A stretch of DNA of 64,000 nt from Hyphomicrobiales bacterium (lineage in GTDB: Bacteria > Pseudomonadota > Alphaproteobacteria > Rhizobiales > Beijerinckiaceae): positions 310,001-374,000 of the forward strand of contig JAIXYZ010000013.1 in the NCBI GenBank assembly GCA_027489955.1. The letters run 5' to 3'. Made by a program: the position numbers and the translations under genes. Positions within the stretch are counted from its first letter, which is position 1. Every line of letters starts with the position of its first letter. Shown here piece by piece: positions 55,563 through 63,847 of this stretch. The notes below the pieces were generated by a model. The model was not told where the DNA came from. It saw only the letters and a list, made by a program, of their open reading frames with translations, and did not search any database.

Positions 55563-56765
55563 TCACGGACGCGTGTGCGCCCCCGGCGCCGGCGCTCCCG
55601 ACGATTTCGCCCATGGCGCGGACTTGAACCAGCCGGCGACCAGCGCCACCGCCAGGATGGCCGCGAAGCCGAGAAGGTTCACGGCCGCGGTCACCACTTC
55701 GCCGCCCCCGGCGCGTTCCAGCGCCACTCCGGCGATCCTGGCGAGGAACAGGCTGGCGAGGAACGTGGCGAGCGATTGCCGTCCGATCAGGATCAGGAGG
55801 TGGCCCGGCCCCGCGTCCAGCCTGCCGCGCCACGGTTCGATGGCGCTGAGGACGAGATAGGCCACGGCCAGGAAATGAAGGAGGCGCAAGGGGTGGAGAT
55901 CGCCCTTCTCGTTGCCGGCGAGGACGATGTCGCGGATCGCCTGCGCCGCAGGCACGCTCTCCAGGATGCCCCAGAACGACAGGGGCACCGAGACGGCGAC
56001 GAAGGCGAGGCAGGCTAGGACCAGCTTTGGAGCGCGAAGGCGCGGCGCGGGCAGCCAGCCCATGCCGAACGCAAAGCCGGTGAAGAACACCAGCTGCCAG
56101 GCGAACGGATTGAGGAACCAGCCGCTCCCGGTCCACGGATTGCCCGGCAGGTTGATGCCTGCCGTCCAGACCATTGCGTGGAGCCCCGCCATCGCGGCGA
56201 ATGGCAGGGCCGGATGCAGCCGCCGCAGGGCGATCATGACCGGGACGAGGGCCAGGATCACGAGATAGACCGGCAGGATGTCGAGATAATCCGGCAGCCA
56301 GGTCAGGGTGGCGAGGCCGAGCAGGGCGCCGGCAGGGTCGCCCGTCAGCGGCGCGAATTGCTCCTGCAGCAGGGCCGATCCGGACAGCCGGTCCACGGCC
56401 GCGCTGAGGGCGACGATGGCCACGACGAGCCCGATATGGGCCCAGTAGACTTCCCAGATGCGCTTGGCGATGCGCGCCGCGCCGAGCGCGAAGCCGCGCT
56501 TCACGAAGATGCGCCCGAACGCGAGGGCGCTGGCGAAGCCGGAACAGAAGACGAAAAGCTCGGTGCCGGACGAGAACCCGAAGCGCGCGGGAATCCAGGC
56601 GTTCCAGCTGTCGCGGGGCACGTGGGCGATGAAGATGACGAGCATCGTCAGCCCCCGGAAGAGGTCGAGCCGCGGATCGCGCGGCGACCTGGCCCGACTG
56701 GCAGCGCCGCCGCCATCCGCGTGCCTCACCTCAGCCTCCCGCGCGATCTCCGGATGGATGCCCAT
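55563..56765 (-). CDS. opgC: OpgC-domain membrane protein (periplasmic glucan succinylation family)
   Basis: A 400-residue OpgC-family acyltransferase-like membrane protein with about ten helices. It has the family N-terminus RDPRLDLFRGLTMLVIFIAHVPRDSW, GFSSGTELFVFCSGFASALAFG, and LHPLRLLHFLAVAYLVL. In E. coli and Rhodobacter, OpgC adds succinyl groups to osmoregulated periplasmic glucans. No opgG or opgH is adjacent, so the substrate is inferred from family only. Its ATG overlaps the upstream ThDP-enzyme stop by one base (TGATG), implying coupled translation. Confidence 0.85.
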   Translation of the reverse strand: MGIHPEIAREAEVRHADGGGAASRARSPRDPRLDLFRGLTMLVIFIAHVPRDSWNAWIPARFGFSSGTELFVFCSGFASALAFGRIFVKRGFALGAARIAKRIWEVYWAHIGLVVAIVALSAAVDRLSGSALLQEQFAPLTGDPAGALLGLATLTWLPDYLDILPVYLVILALVPVMIALRRLHPALPFAAMAGLHAMVWTAGINLPGNPWTGSGWFLNPFAWQLVFFTGFAFGMGWLPAPRLRAPKLVLACLAFVAVSVPLSFWGILESVPAAQAIRDIVLAGNEKGDLHPLRLLHFLAVAYLVLSAIEPWRGRLDAGPGHLLILIGRQSLATFLASLFLARIAGVALERAGGGEVVTAAVNLLGFAAILAVALVAGWFKSAPWAKSSGAPAPGAHTRP

Positions 56766-58387
56766 CAGAACGCGCCGTCATAGGCGCGGCGGCCGATCCG
56801 GCAGGCCAGCACGGTGAACCCGCTTCGCCCGAAAGCGGCGGCGGCCTCCCGCTCCAGCGCGGCCGCGTCGCCGACGGTCGCGCCAAAGCCACCCATGGCG
56901 TGCGCGACGGCGGCGAAATCGGTGGCCTCGAAATCGACCCCGCCATTGTCCAGCCCCTGCTGGCGCTGCTTGAGCTCGATCAGGCCCAGGCTGTCGTCCA
57001 CCAGCACGGCGACCACGACGGGCACGCCCAGATTGCGGATGGTGGACAATTCCCCCAGCACCATGTCGAGCCCGGCATCGCCGACGACGCAAAGCGCCGG
57101 GCGGCCAGAGCCCAGGGCCGCGCCCGCCGCCAGCGGCAGGGCGCACCCCATCGTGCACAGGCCCGTGGACTGGACGAGCGTGCGGGGAGCGGGGCAGGTC
57201 CATGCCTGGCTGAGAAGGATGCGGTGGGCGCCGGAATCGGCGCTGACGATCGTTTGCGAGGGCGCGGCCGCGCGCAGGATCTCGAACACCCGGTGCGGGC
57301 CGAAGGCCTCCCGTGCGGCGAAGGCGTCCCGCAGCAGGCTTCTCGTGCCGGCGGGGATGTCGCCCCAGCCCGACGGACGCGCCTGAGGCGTCAGGCGCGC
57401 CAAGGTCTCCCCCACATGGCCCTCGAGGATCAGCGTGGAGCGGTGCATGCCGTGGGTCATCGCTTCGGCGACGATGTCGAGCACCGGTACGCCGTCCGGC
57501 CAGGGGTCGCACCAGCCGGCGCGCATCTCGATCGGGTCGTAGCCCGCCAGCACGATCAGGTCGGCGCTCTCCAGGAGCGGGCGGACGATCGTATCCGCCT
57601 TGGGCGACAGCCCCACGGCTCCGACGACGCGCGGATCGTCCTCCGCAATGACGCCCTTGGCCTTGTAGGTCGTGAGCAGGGGCGCGCCCGTCGCCGCGAC
57701 GAAGGCCTCGAGCTGCGCGGCCGATCCCTCGTTGACGATGTCGAGCCCGGCAAGGACCAGTGGCCGGCTCGCCCGGGCGATCAGGGCCTGCGCAGCCGAC
57801 AGGTCGGCAGCGACGGCCTGCGTCGGCGCGAGGTGCGGCAGGGCGGGACGGTCGGGCGCTGGACCCTCGGCCACGCCGATGGGCAGGTCGATATGGACCG
57901 GGCCCGGCCGGCCGCGCCGGGCGAGCGCCACGGCCTTCTGCACGACAAGGGCCTCGGTGCCGCGCTCGGCCCGGAACGTGCCTTTCACAAGCGGTCGCAG
58001 CACCGCCTGATGGTCGAAGACCTGGTGCGTGTAGCGTTCCGCCAGCGCCGCATCCACGCAGCCCGTGACGAAGACGAGGGGCACGCGGTCCTGCTGGGCG
58101 TTGGCCACGACGTTGACCGCATTGGCGACCCCCGGCCCGAGCGTGGCGACCAGGACCGGCAACGCTCCGGTCGCGTGCCAGCGGCCCTCGGCCATGAACC
58201 CCGCCGCATTCTCGTGGCGGGCGAGGCGGAAGGCGATGCCGGCCTGCTCCAGCGCGTCCACCAGGGCCAGCACCTCGCCGCCGGGTATGCCGAACGCATG
58301 GGTCGCGCCAGCGGCCTTCAGCTGGCGGGCGATGAGGTCCGCGCCGCGGATCGTGGGCGCCGCGGCGGCGGAGTGCGGGTCGGTCAT
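56765..58387 (-). CDS. ThDP-dependent acetolactate-synthase-like enzyme with altered cofactor motif
   Basis: A 540-residue three-domain ThDP enzyme. Pyr domain: AFGIPGGEVLALVDAL and ARHENAAGFMAEG, with the activating Glu. Central domain: PVHIDLPIGVAEG. PP domain: MGCALPLAAGAALGSG and GDAGLDMVLGELSTIRNLG, then VLVDDSLGLIE. The usual GDG...NN metal/diphosphate motif reads GDA...DD here, unlike acetolactate synthase. It also lacks an adjacent small regulatory subunit, so a decarboxylase or specialised lyase is likelier than IlvB. ATG 58387 with GGAG upstream. Coupled to opgC. Confidence 0.8.
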   Translation of the reverse strand: MTDPHSAAAAPTIRGADLIARQLKAAGATHAFGIPGGEVLALVDALEQAGIAFRLARHENAAGFMAEGRWHATGALPVLVATLGPGVANAVNVVANAQQDRVPLVFVTGCVDAALAERYTHQVFDHQAVLRPLVKGTFRAERGTEALVVQKAVALARRGRPGPVHIDLPIGVAEGPAPDRPALPHLAPTQAVAADLSAAQALIARASRPLVLAGLDIVNEGSAAQLEAFVAATGAPLLTTYKAKGVIAEDDPRVVGAVGLSPKADTIVRPLLESADLIVLAGYDPIEMRAGWCDPWPDGVPVLDIVAEAMTHGMHRSTLILEGHVGETLARLTPQARPSGWGDIPAGTRSLLRDAFAAREAFGPHRVFEILRAAAPSQTIVSADSGAHRILLSQAWTCPAPRTLVQSTGLCTMGCALPLAAGAALGSGRPALCVVGDAGLDMVLGELSTIRNLGVPVVVAVLVDDSLGLIELKQRQQGLDNGGVDFEATDFAAVAHAMGGFGATVGDAAALEREAAAAFGRSGFTVLACRIGRRAYDGAF

Positions 58388-58443
58388 GCCGGAAGGCTCC
58401 GTGAAAGGGTCATGAGCGCAATTCGCCCGCGCGCTCCACGGGG

Positions 58444-59283
58444 TTACGGACGCGGCGCGGCGGACATGTCGCGCCCGATGGTCAGCCGCCAGGCGCGGAC
58501 GATCCATTCGCCGCGATAATCGTGGTCGCCCTCGTGAAGGCACAGGTCCAGCCGCGCGGTACCGGGGCAGCCCGCCGCGCTTTCGCAGGACAGGCCCTGG
58601 TCCGTGCCGGCCGGCCGCCACGCGGCGGTGCAGCCGGGCGCGAGGCGCGCCAGGCTCTGGCGCACGTCGCCCTGGCGGTGGCCCGAGCGCAGGGCCCGGC
58701 CCTCCATCGGCACGGTGCGGTCGGCCAGGCCGTGGACATGGACCAGCGGCGGCCGGGGAGACGCGCACGTCTCCGGCAGCGGCACCCAGAACGCGCCGGA
58801 CAGGGGCGCGAAGGCGGCGAACCGCCCCGGCATGGTGCAGGCGAGGTACCAGACCATCGATCCGCCCTGGGAGAAGCCGCTCGCCATCAGGCGGGACGGA
58901 TCGAGCCCGAAGCGCGCGACCGCGTCGGCGACGACGGCTTCAGTGAACGCGAACTCGTCCCGGTGGCGCCCGGGCGCGTTGGGATAGGACCAGGTCCGGC
59001 CCTCGCCATCCGGCGCCACGAGGGCGACGCCGAGTTCGCGGGCGGCGGCGAGGAGGCGGAGGTCGGATATCGTTTCCTCCGCCGAGCCCTGCCAGCCGTG
59101 GAAGAACACGATCGCGCCGGGGCGGCCCTTCGCCCCGTCCGGCATCATGATGCGATAATGCCCGCCCGCAACCCGGCATCCGGTCTCGGCGGGGCAGGGG
59201 GCCTCCGCCCTGGCGGCCGGGATGGGCAGCGCGTGGGCGATGGCGAGGGCCAGAACGGCCAGGCTGCGTCGGATGGCGGCCAA
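58444..59283 (-). CDS. secreted polyhydroxybutyrate-depolymerase-like esterase
   Basis: A 279-residue alpha/beta hydrolase of the LpqC/PHB depolymerase type. A Sec signal (RRSLAVLALAIAHALPIP, cleavage after AARA) is followed by IVFFHGWQGSAEETI (oxyanion region), nucleophile elbow GFSQGGSM, LVHVHGLADRTVP (acid region) and a C-terminal GDHDYRGEW His. Several cysteine pairs suit a periplasmic or extracellular protein. I prefer TTG 59283, with AGGAG nine bases upstream; ATG 59334 would add 17 polar residues before the signal peptide. The substrate (aromatic ester, polymer or other) is unknown. Confidence 0.78.
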   Translation of the reverse strand: MAAIRRSLAVLALAIAHALPIPAARAEAPCPAETGCRVAGGHYRIMMPDGAKGRPGAIVFFHGWQGSAEETISDLRLLAAARELGVALVAPDGEGRTWSYPNAPGRHRDEFAFTEAVVADAVARFGLDPSRLMASGFSQGGSMVWYLACTMPGRFAAFAPLSGAFWVPLPETCASPRPPLVHVHGLADRTVPMEGRALRSGHRQGDVRQSLARLAPGCTAAWRPAGTDQGLSCESAAGCPGTARLDLCLHEGDHDYRGEWIVRAWRLTIGRDMSAAPRP

Positions 59284-59435
59284 GGAATCCGTCTCCTGGT
59301 CCGGATCGGGGCTGCATGACCCTGTACCCACCATACGCGTGCCATATGGCCCGCGCGCGGTCCGTCACCGACTTGTGAGCCGCGCGGTTCGATGCGAACA
59401 GAAGGGACCGGACGATCGTCACGCGTGGAGCCTGC

Positions 59436-60008
59436 TTGTCGCTCGAAGCCCTGGAAGCCCAATTGCGCCGCGACTTCCTGGCCGGGCTCGCCGGCGACAG
59501 GGCCGCATACCGCGCCTTCCTCGCGGCGGCCTCGGCGCGGCTGCGCCATTACATCCGCGGCCAGCTGGCGCGGACCGGCCGCCGCGAGCCTGCCGACGTC
59601 GAGGACCTGCTGCAGGAAACCCTGCTGGCGATGCATACCGCGCAAGGCAGCTACGATCCCGCCAGCCCGGTCACGGCATGGCTGCATGCCATCGCGCGCT
59701 ACAAGGTCATCGACCACCTTCGCCGTTCGGGCCGCACGCCCCATGCCGAGACGCTCGACGATGCCGCCCATCTCCTGGGCGTGGAGGACCATGCCGCTAC
59801 GGAAAGCGCGCTCGACCTGAACCGCGCGCTCGATCGCCTGCCCACGCGGGCGCGGGCACTGATCCGGGAGGTGAAGGTGCAGGGTGCGAGCGTCGCCGAG
59901 GCGGCGGCGCGGGCCGGGATGTCGGAGGGCGCGGCCAAGGTCGCGCTCCACCGCTCGATGCGGCAGCTCGCCCGCCTGCTGGGCGCGCGCGGGGAGGGGG
60001 AGGGCTGA
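59436..60008 (+). CDS. ECF-family sigma factor, SigF-like
   Basis: A 190-residue sigma factor: region 2 includes DVEDLLQETLLAMHTAQGSYDP and AWLHAIARYKVIDHLRR, and region 4 includes LPTRARALIREVKVQGASVAEAA and MSEGAAKVALHRSMRQL. The TTG start at 59436 has GGAG five bases upstream. The partner encoded downstream is an NrsF-type membrane anti-sigma factor, so this belongs with the SigF/EcfF group that responds to metals or oxidative stress in alphaproteobacteria. Confidence 0.88.
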   Translation: MSLEALEAQLRRDFLAGLAGDRAAYRAFLAAASARLRHYIRGQLARTGRREPADVEDLLQETLLAMHTAQGSYDPASPVTAWLHAIARYKVIDHLRRSGRTPHAETLDDAAHLLGVEDHAATESALDLNRALDRLPTRARALIREVKVQGASVAEAAARAGMSEGAAKVALHRSMRQLARLLGARGEGEG

Positions 60009-60019
60009 TGGCGCAGGCC

Positions 60020-60047
60020 GTAACCTTTCCGCCCCTCCAGGCGAATT
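60020..60047 (+). promoter_or_regulatory. candidate SigF-type promoter GTAACC-N16-CGAATT
   Basis: GTAACC (60020-60025) and CGAATT (60042-60047) are separated by 16 bases, 35 bases before the nrsF start. As I recall, this matches the GTAACC-N16-CGAA pattern of Caulobacter SigF promoters. It lies between the sigma gene and its anti-sigma gene, so the sigma factor may add extra transcription of its own inhibitor. Confidence 0.5.
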
Positions 60048-60081
60048 CTCCCCGTACGATGCCTTTCGGAAAGGCTTCCCG

Positions 60082-60723
60082 ATGAAGACCGACGACCTGC
60101 TGGACCTGCTGGCTGCCGCGCAATCGCCCGTCGATACCGGCGCGCTGGATCGCGCCCTGTCGGCCGCCGCCATTGCGGGCCTCTTCCTTGCCGCGCTTCT
60201 CGTCATCCTCACCCTCGGCATGCGGCCGGACCTGACGGCCGCGCTGCTCGCCGGCCCCGTCGCCGCCAAGTTCGCGTTCGCGGGCAGCCTCGGCCTTCTC
60301 GCGCTGCTCCTGTTCCGGCGGGCCCTGCGCCCCGGCGTCGGAGCCGGGAGCCTGCCGCTCGCGCTCGCCGTGCCCGTGGCGATTCTCGGCGTGCTGGCCC
60401 TGTCCCAGATCGTCGCCACGCCGATGGAGATGCGTCCGGCCGTCCTGTACGGCCGGAGCTGGACGGCCTGCGTGATCTTCATCCCGCTCTATGCGGTCCT
60501 GCCCTTCGCTGCCCTGGTGGCCGCGGGGCGCCGCGGTGCGCCCGTCCATCCCGGCAGGGCGGGCCTCGCCGCCGGCCTCGCCGCGGGCGCGCTGGCCGCG
60601 ATGGCCTATGCGCTCCATTGCCCGGAGGACACGCTGCCCTTCGTCTTCGCCTGGTACGGCGGCGCGCTGGCCCTGTGCACGGCCGCCGGGTGGATTCTCG
60701 GCGGACGGCTTCTTCGCTGGTGA
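60082..60723 (+). CDS. nrsF: NrsF (DUF1109) membrane anti-sigma factor
   Basis: A 213-residue protein with a short cytoplasmic N-terminus (MKTDDLLDLLAAAQSPVDTG) and six hydrophobic helices. Cys128 (SWTACVIFIPLYAVLPF) and Cys184 (ALHCPEDTLPFVFAWYG) sit in the positions of the paired cysteines important for signal sensing in NrsF proteins. It should hold the upstream sigma factor at the membrane until stress. Confidence 0.88.
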   Translation: MKTDDLLDLLAAAQSPVDTGALDRALSAAAIAGLFLAALLVILTLGMRPDLTAALLAGPVAAKFAFAGSLGLLALLLFRRALRPGVGAGSLPLALAVPVAILGVLALSQIVATPMEMRPAVLYGRSWTACVIFIPLYAVLPFAALVAAGRRGAPVHPGRAGLAAGLAAGALAAMAYALHCPEDTLPFVFAWYGGALALCTAAGWILGGRLLRW

Positions 60724-60746
60724 GCTGCACGAATCGCTGCCGAGGC

Positions 60747-60775
60747 TTGATCTCCCGCAAGGAGGCCACTAGACC
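60747..60775 (+). promoter_or_regulatory. candidate promoter of tRNA-Ser
   Basis: TTGATC (60747-60752), a 17-base spacer and TAGACC (60770-60775), 27 bases before the tRNA. The -10 is weak. Confidence 0.45.
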
Positions 60776-60802
60776 CGTTCGCGGCGCATCCGTGCGCCTG
60801 CC

Positions 60803-60894
60803 GGAGACGTGGCCGAGAGGCTGAAGGCACTCGTTTGCTAAATGAGCAGGCTCCGAAAGGGGCCTCGAGGGTTCGAATCCCTCCGTCTCCGCCA
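60803..60894 (+). tRNA. tRNA-Ser (GCU)
   Basis: A 92-base class II tRNA: acceptor GGAGACG/CGTCTCC, anticodon loop TTGCTAA (GCU), long variable arm, T-loop GGTTCGAATCC, discriminator G and encoded CCA. Confidence 0.98.
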
Positions 60895-60974
60895 CCCCTT
60901 TTTCGCCAGCGCCAGGCCTTGTCCCGAATTCGGGGCGGCTGTCAGCCTTCAGGCGCGGCCGGCGGGCGCGCGCT

Positions 60975-61628
60975 TCAGGCGCTCTTGACCCCCGACATGA
61001 TCAGTTTCGTGCACCGGTCGATCAGCTCGTCGATCGACTGCGTGTCGGGATCGAACCACTCGACCGTCCAATTCAGCGCGCCGAGCACGAACTGGCGCAG
61101 CGGCGCGATCTTGATGTCCTTGCGGAATTCGCCGGATTCGATGGCCGCCCGGAACAGACCGTCCCAGTACCTGGCATACTCGGAGCGCTTCGACTGGTGC
61201 CGCAGGCGGATTTCCGGCGGGAGCTGGCCGAAGATCCGGATGTCCACGGCCGTGAACTCGCTGCTCGACAGCAATGTGCGCATATGGGCGGCGATCGCCG
61301 CCAGGATGCGCTCCTCCGCCGTCGCCTCGGCTGGGCAGGCCGCGACGGCCTCCCGCACGGCGGCGAAATTGCGCGCGATGCCGGCATCGAGCACCTCGTC
61401 CAGGATCTGATCCTTGGACGAGAAATGATAGTAGATGCTTCCGGCCTTCATCTGCGCCGCCGCGGCGATCTGGCGGAGGGTCGTGCCGGAATAGCCCTGG
61501 TCGCGGAACAGCTTGGCGGCCGCCGACAGGATCTGGTCGCGCGACAGGTCGGCCTTGGGAGCCTTCCGGTCGGCACCGGCCGCACCGGTGCGTTCAGGGG
61601 CAGAAGGAGCGGTCGCCTTCGCGTTCAT
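60975..61628 (-). CDS. TetR-family transcriptional regulator
   Basis: A 217-residue regulator. After a charged 25-residue N-terminal extension, the HTH runs ILSAAAKLFRDQGYSGTTLRQIAAAAQMKAGSIYYHFSSKDQIL in two segments. The C-terminal domain is of the TetR_C type with WTVEWFDPDTQSIDEL, seen in fatty-acid/acyl-CoA responsive members (FadR/KstR-like). It is divergent from the acyl-CoA carboxylase operon, whose product or substrate acyl-CoA is its probable ligand. Confidence 0.9.
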   Translation of the reverse strand: MNAKATAPSAPERTGAAGADRKAPKADLSRDQILSAAAKLFRDQGYSGTTLRQIAAAAQMKAGSIYYHFSSKDQILDEVLDAGIARNFAAVREAVAACPAEATAEERILAAIAAHMRTLLSSSEFTAVDIRIFGQLPPEIRLRHQSKRSEYARYWDGLFRAAIESGEFRKDIKIAPLRQFVLGALNWTVEWFDPDTQSIDELIDRCTKLIMSGVKSA

Positions 61629-61801
61629 GACGTTCCTATGGTGTGACCGGCGGACGCTCTGGCCTCGGACGCGACCTTTGTCATAGCTGAAATGCCCTGA
61701 TCAAGCAGTTCGCGCTCCCATGTTCGGCCGGGGACTCAAGCGTTCGCTCGTCGCCGCCGACCCGCCTTGTCCCCGTTGCGGGCGTTGGAAGCGCATGTTA
61801 T

Positions 61802-61815
61802 CTAACAAACGTTAG
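61802..61815. promoter_or_regulatory. CTAAC-N4-GTTAG operator between TetR gene and carboxylase operon
   Basis: A 14-base inverted repeat (CTAAC AAAC GTTAG) in an AT-rich patch, 50 bases before the biotin carboxylase start. It is the only clear dyad in the 236-base divergent gap and the likely TetR binding site. Confidence 0.65.
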
Positions 61816-61864
61816 TTATTTAAGCGCTCTCTCTCTCGGGCCGGGCGCGGCGGAAAAGGCATCG

Positions 61865-63340
61865 ATGCCCTTCAGGAAGATACTGATCGCCAACCGCGGC
61901 GAGATCGCCTGCCGGATCATGCGCACGCTCTCCGCCATGGGCATCGCCTCGGTCGCGATCCATCACCGCCTGGAAGCCGCCGCACGGCATGTGACGATGG
62001 CGGACGAAGCCCTCGAGATCACGGGCGAAACGCCCGTCGAGGCTCACCTCGACATCGCGCAGATCGTCGCGCTCGCGCGATCGGTCGGCGCCGACGCGAT
62101 CCACCCGGGTTATGGGTTCCTGTCCGAAAACGCCGCGTTCGCCGCGGCCGTGACCGCGGCCGGGCTGACCTTCATCGGCCCCGACGCCCGGACCATCGCC
62201 CTGATGGGCGACAAGGTCTCCGCCCGCGAATTCGCCCGCGCCAACAATGTTGCCGTCGCGCCGTCAGTCATGGCGAGCGACGACTTGGGCGATTTCGTCA
62301 CACGCGCGAGCGCCATCGGCTTCCCGCTGCTGATAAAGGCCGCGGCGGGCGGCGGCGGGAAAGGCATGAGCATCGTCAGGTCCGCGTCCGACCTAGAGGC
62401 GGCCGTGCGGCGCGCGTCCGGCGAGGCCGAGCGCTATTTCGGCGACGGGCGCATCTATGCGGAAACCTATGTCGAGCGGCCGCGCCATATCGAGGTCCAG
62501 GTGCTGGGCGACGGCGAAGGCAACGTCATCCACCTGTTCGAGCGCGAATGCTCGATCCAGAGGCGCTTCCAGAAGATCGTCGAGGAGGCGCCGGCTGCAA
62601 ACCTGCCCGGCGGGCTGCGGGACGAAATCTGCGCCTGCGCCGTCACGCTCGCCACGGCGGCCCGGTACAAGAACGCCGGAACCGTCGAGTTCATCCTGGG
62701 CGGCGACGGCCGCTTCTTCTTCCTGGAGATGAACACGCGGCTGCAGGTCGAGCATCCGGTGACCGAGATGGTGACGGGGATGGATCTGGTTCGCGCCCAG
62801 ATCGAGATCGCGGCGGGCCTCGGGCTGCCGTGCTCGCAGGCGGATGTGCCCGTCGACGGGCACGCCATCGAGTGCCGCGTCTGCGCCGAGGACCCCGAGC
62901 GCGATTTCCTGCCCGAGACAGGCACCGTGCGGTACCTGTCGGTTCCCCGGGCGGACTGGCTCCGTTTCGAGAGTGCGATCGCGCCGGGCCACAGGGTCAC
63001 CGCCGATTTCGATCCCATGCTGGCCAAGCTCGTGGTTCACGCGCCCGACCGGGCCGAGGCCATCGACCGGAGCATCGCGGCGCTGGACGACCTGTCCGTC
63101 CTCGGCGTGACCACGAACATCGACTATCTCGCCCGCGTGCTCGGCCACGGAGCGTTCCGGGATGGCGCGCTCCATACCGGGTTCGTCCCCGATCACGCCG
63201 ACGCGCTGCGGCGGCCCGAACCCGGCCATGACGAACGCGATCGCCTGCTGATCGCGGGTGCGCTCGGGTTCCGCGAGTTCCGCGAGGCGGCATTCGGGCT
63301 GCCGGACCTGCAGGCGGCCATGGGCGGCTGGACGAACTGA
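61865..63340 (+). CDS. acyl-CoA carboxylase biotin carboxylase subunit
   Basis: A 491-residue ATP-grasp biotin carboxylase: KILIANRGEIACRIMRT, HPGYGFLSENAAFA, the ATP loop KAAAGGGGKGMSIV, HIEVQVLGDGEGNVIHLFER, EMNTRLQVEHPVTEMVTG. It ends without a biotin domain; the carrier is the next gene. It carboxylates biotin on the carrier using ATP and bicarbonate. Together with the TetR regulator and the carboxyltransferase this suggests a catabolic (methylcrotonyl-, geranyl- or other acyl-CoA) carboxylase rather than the fatty-acid AccC. Confidence 0.9.
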   Translation: MPFRKILIANRGEIACRIMRTLSAMGIASVAIHHRLEAAARHVTMADEALEITGETPVEAHLDIAQIVALARSVGADAIHPGYGFLSENAAFAAAVTAAGLTFIGPDARTIALMGDKVSAREFARANNVAVAPSVMASDDLGDFVTRASAIGFPLLIKAAAGGGGKGMSIVRSASDLEAAVRRASGEAERYFGDGRIYAETYVERPRHIEVQVLGDGEGNVIHLFERECSIQRRFQKIVEEAPAANLPGGLRDEICACAVTLATAARYKNAGTVEFILGGDGRFFFLEMNTRLQVEHPVTEMVTGMDLVRAQIEIAAGLGLPCSQADVPVDGHAIECRVCAEDPERDFLPETGTVRYLSVPRADWLRFESAIAPGHRVTADFDPMLAKLVVHAPDRAEAIDRSIAALDDLSVLGVTTNIDYLARVLGHGAFRDGALHTGFVPDHADALRRPEPGHDERDRLLIAGALGFREFREAAFGLPDLQAAMGGWTN

Positions 63341-63341
63341 C

Positions 63342-63845
63342 ATGGCGTTCATCCTGGACATCGACGGACGCCGTCACGAACTGCGCATCCTGGCCAGGTG
63401 GCCGAGCCTGATCGTCGAGATCGACGGGCGGCGCCACCGCGTGGACGGGACGCCGGGCGAGGGCGACGGCGCGGGATGCGTCCGCATCGATGGGGCCGTT
63501 TTGTCCTTTGCCCGTGTCTCGACCGGATCGTCCCAGATCGTCCGGCTGCCGGGGACGACGTCCACCGTACACCTCGTCGACCCCCGCGCCGCCGCGTCCT
63601 CCGCACTTGGCAACGACGACATCCGGGCGCCGATGCCGGGTGCGGTCGTCGCCGTGTCGCGCCAGGCCGGCGAGGCGGTGCTCAGGGGCGAGACCGTTCT
63701 CACCATCGAAAGCATGAAGCTCCAGACCGCGCTCGCCGCTCCCCGGGACGGCGTGATCGCCGAGATCGTGCGCCCGGTGGGCGAGACCTTCGGCCAGCAC
63801 GACGTCCTCGCGCGGCTGGAGCCGTCCACCGAAAGCGAGGCTTGA
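63342..63845 (+). CDS. biotin carboxyl carrier protein
   Basis: A 167-residue carrier with a beta-rich N-terminal part (possible BT-like domain) and a C-terminal biotinyl domain: IRAPMPGAVVAVSRQAGEAV and IESMKLQTALAAP, with biotinylated Lys126. The motif is SMKL instead of the usual AMKM. It begins two bases after the biotin carboxylase stop. Confidence 0.87.
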   Translation: MAFILDIDGRRHELRILARWPSLIVEIDGRRHRVDGTPGEGDGAGCVRIDGAVLSFARVSTGSSQIVRLPGTTSTVHLVDPRAAASSALGNDDIRAPMPGAVVAVSRQAGEAVLRGETVLTIESMKLQTALAAPRDGVIAEIVRPVGETFGQHDVLARLEPSTESEA

Positions 63846-63847
63846 GG

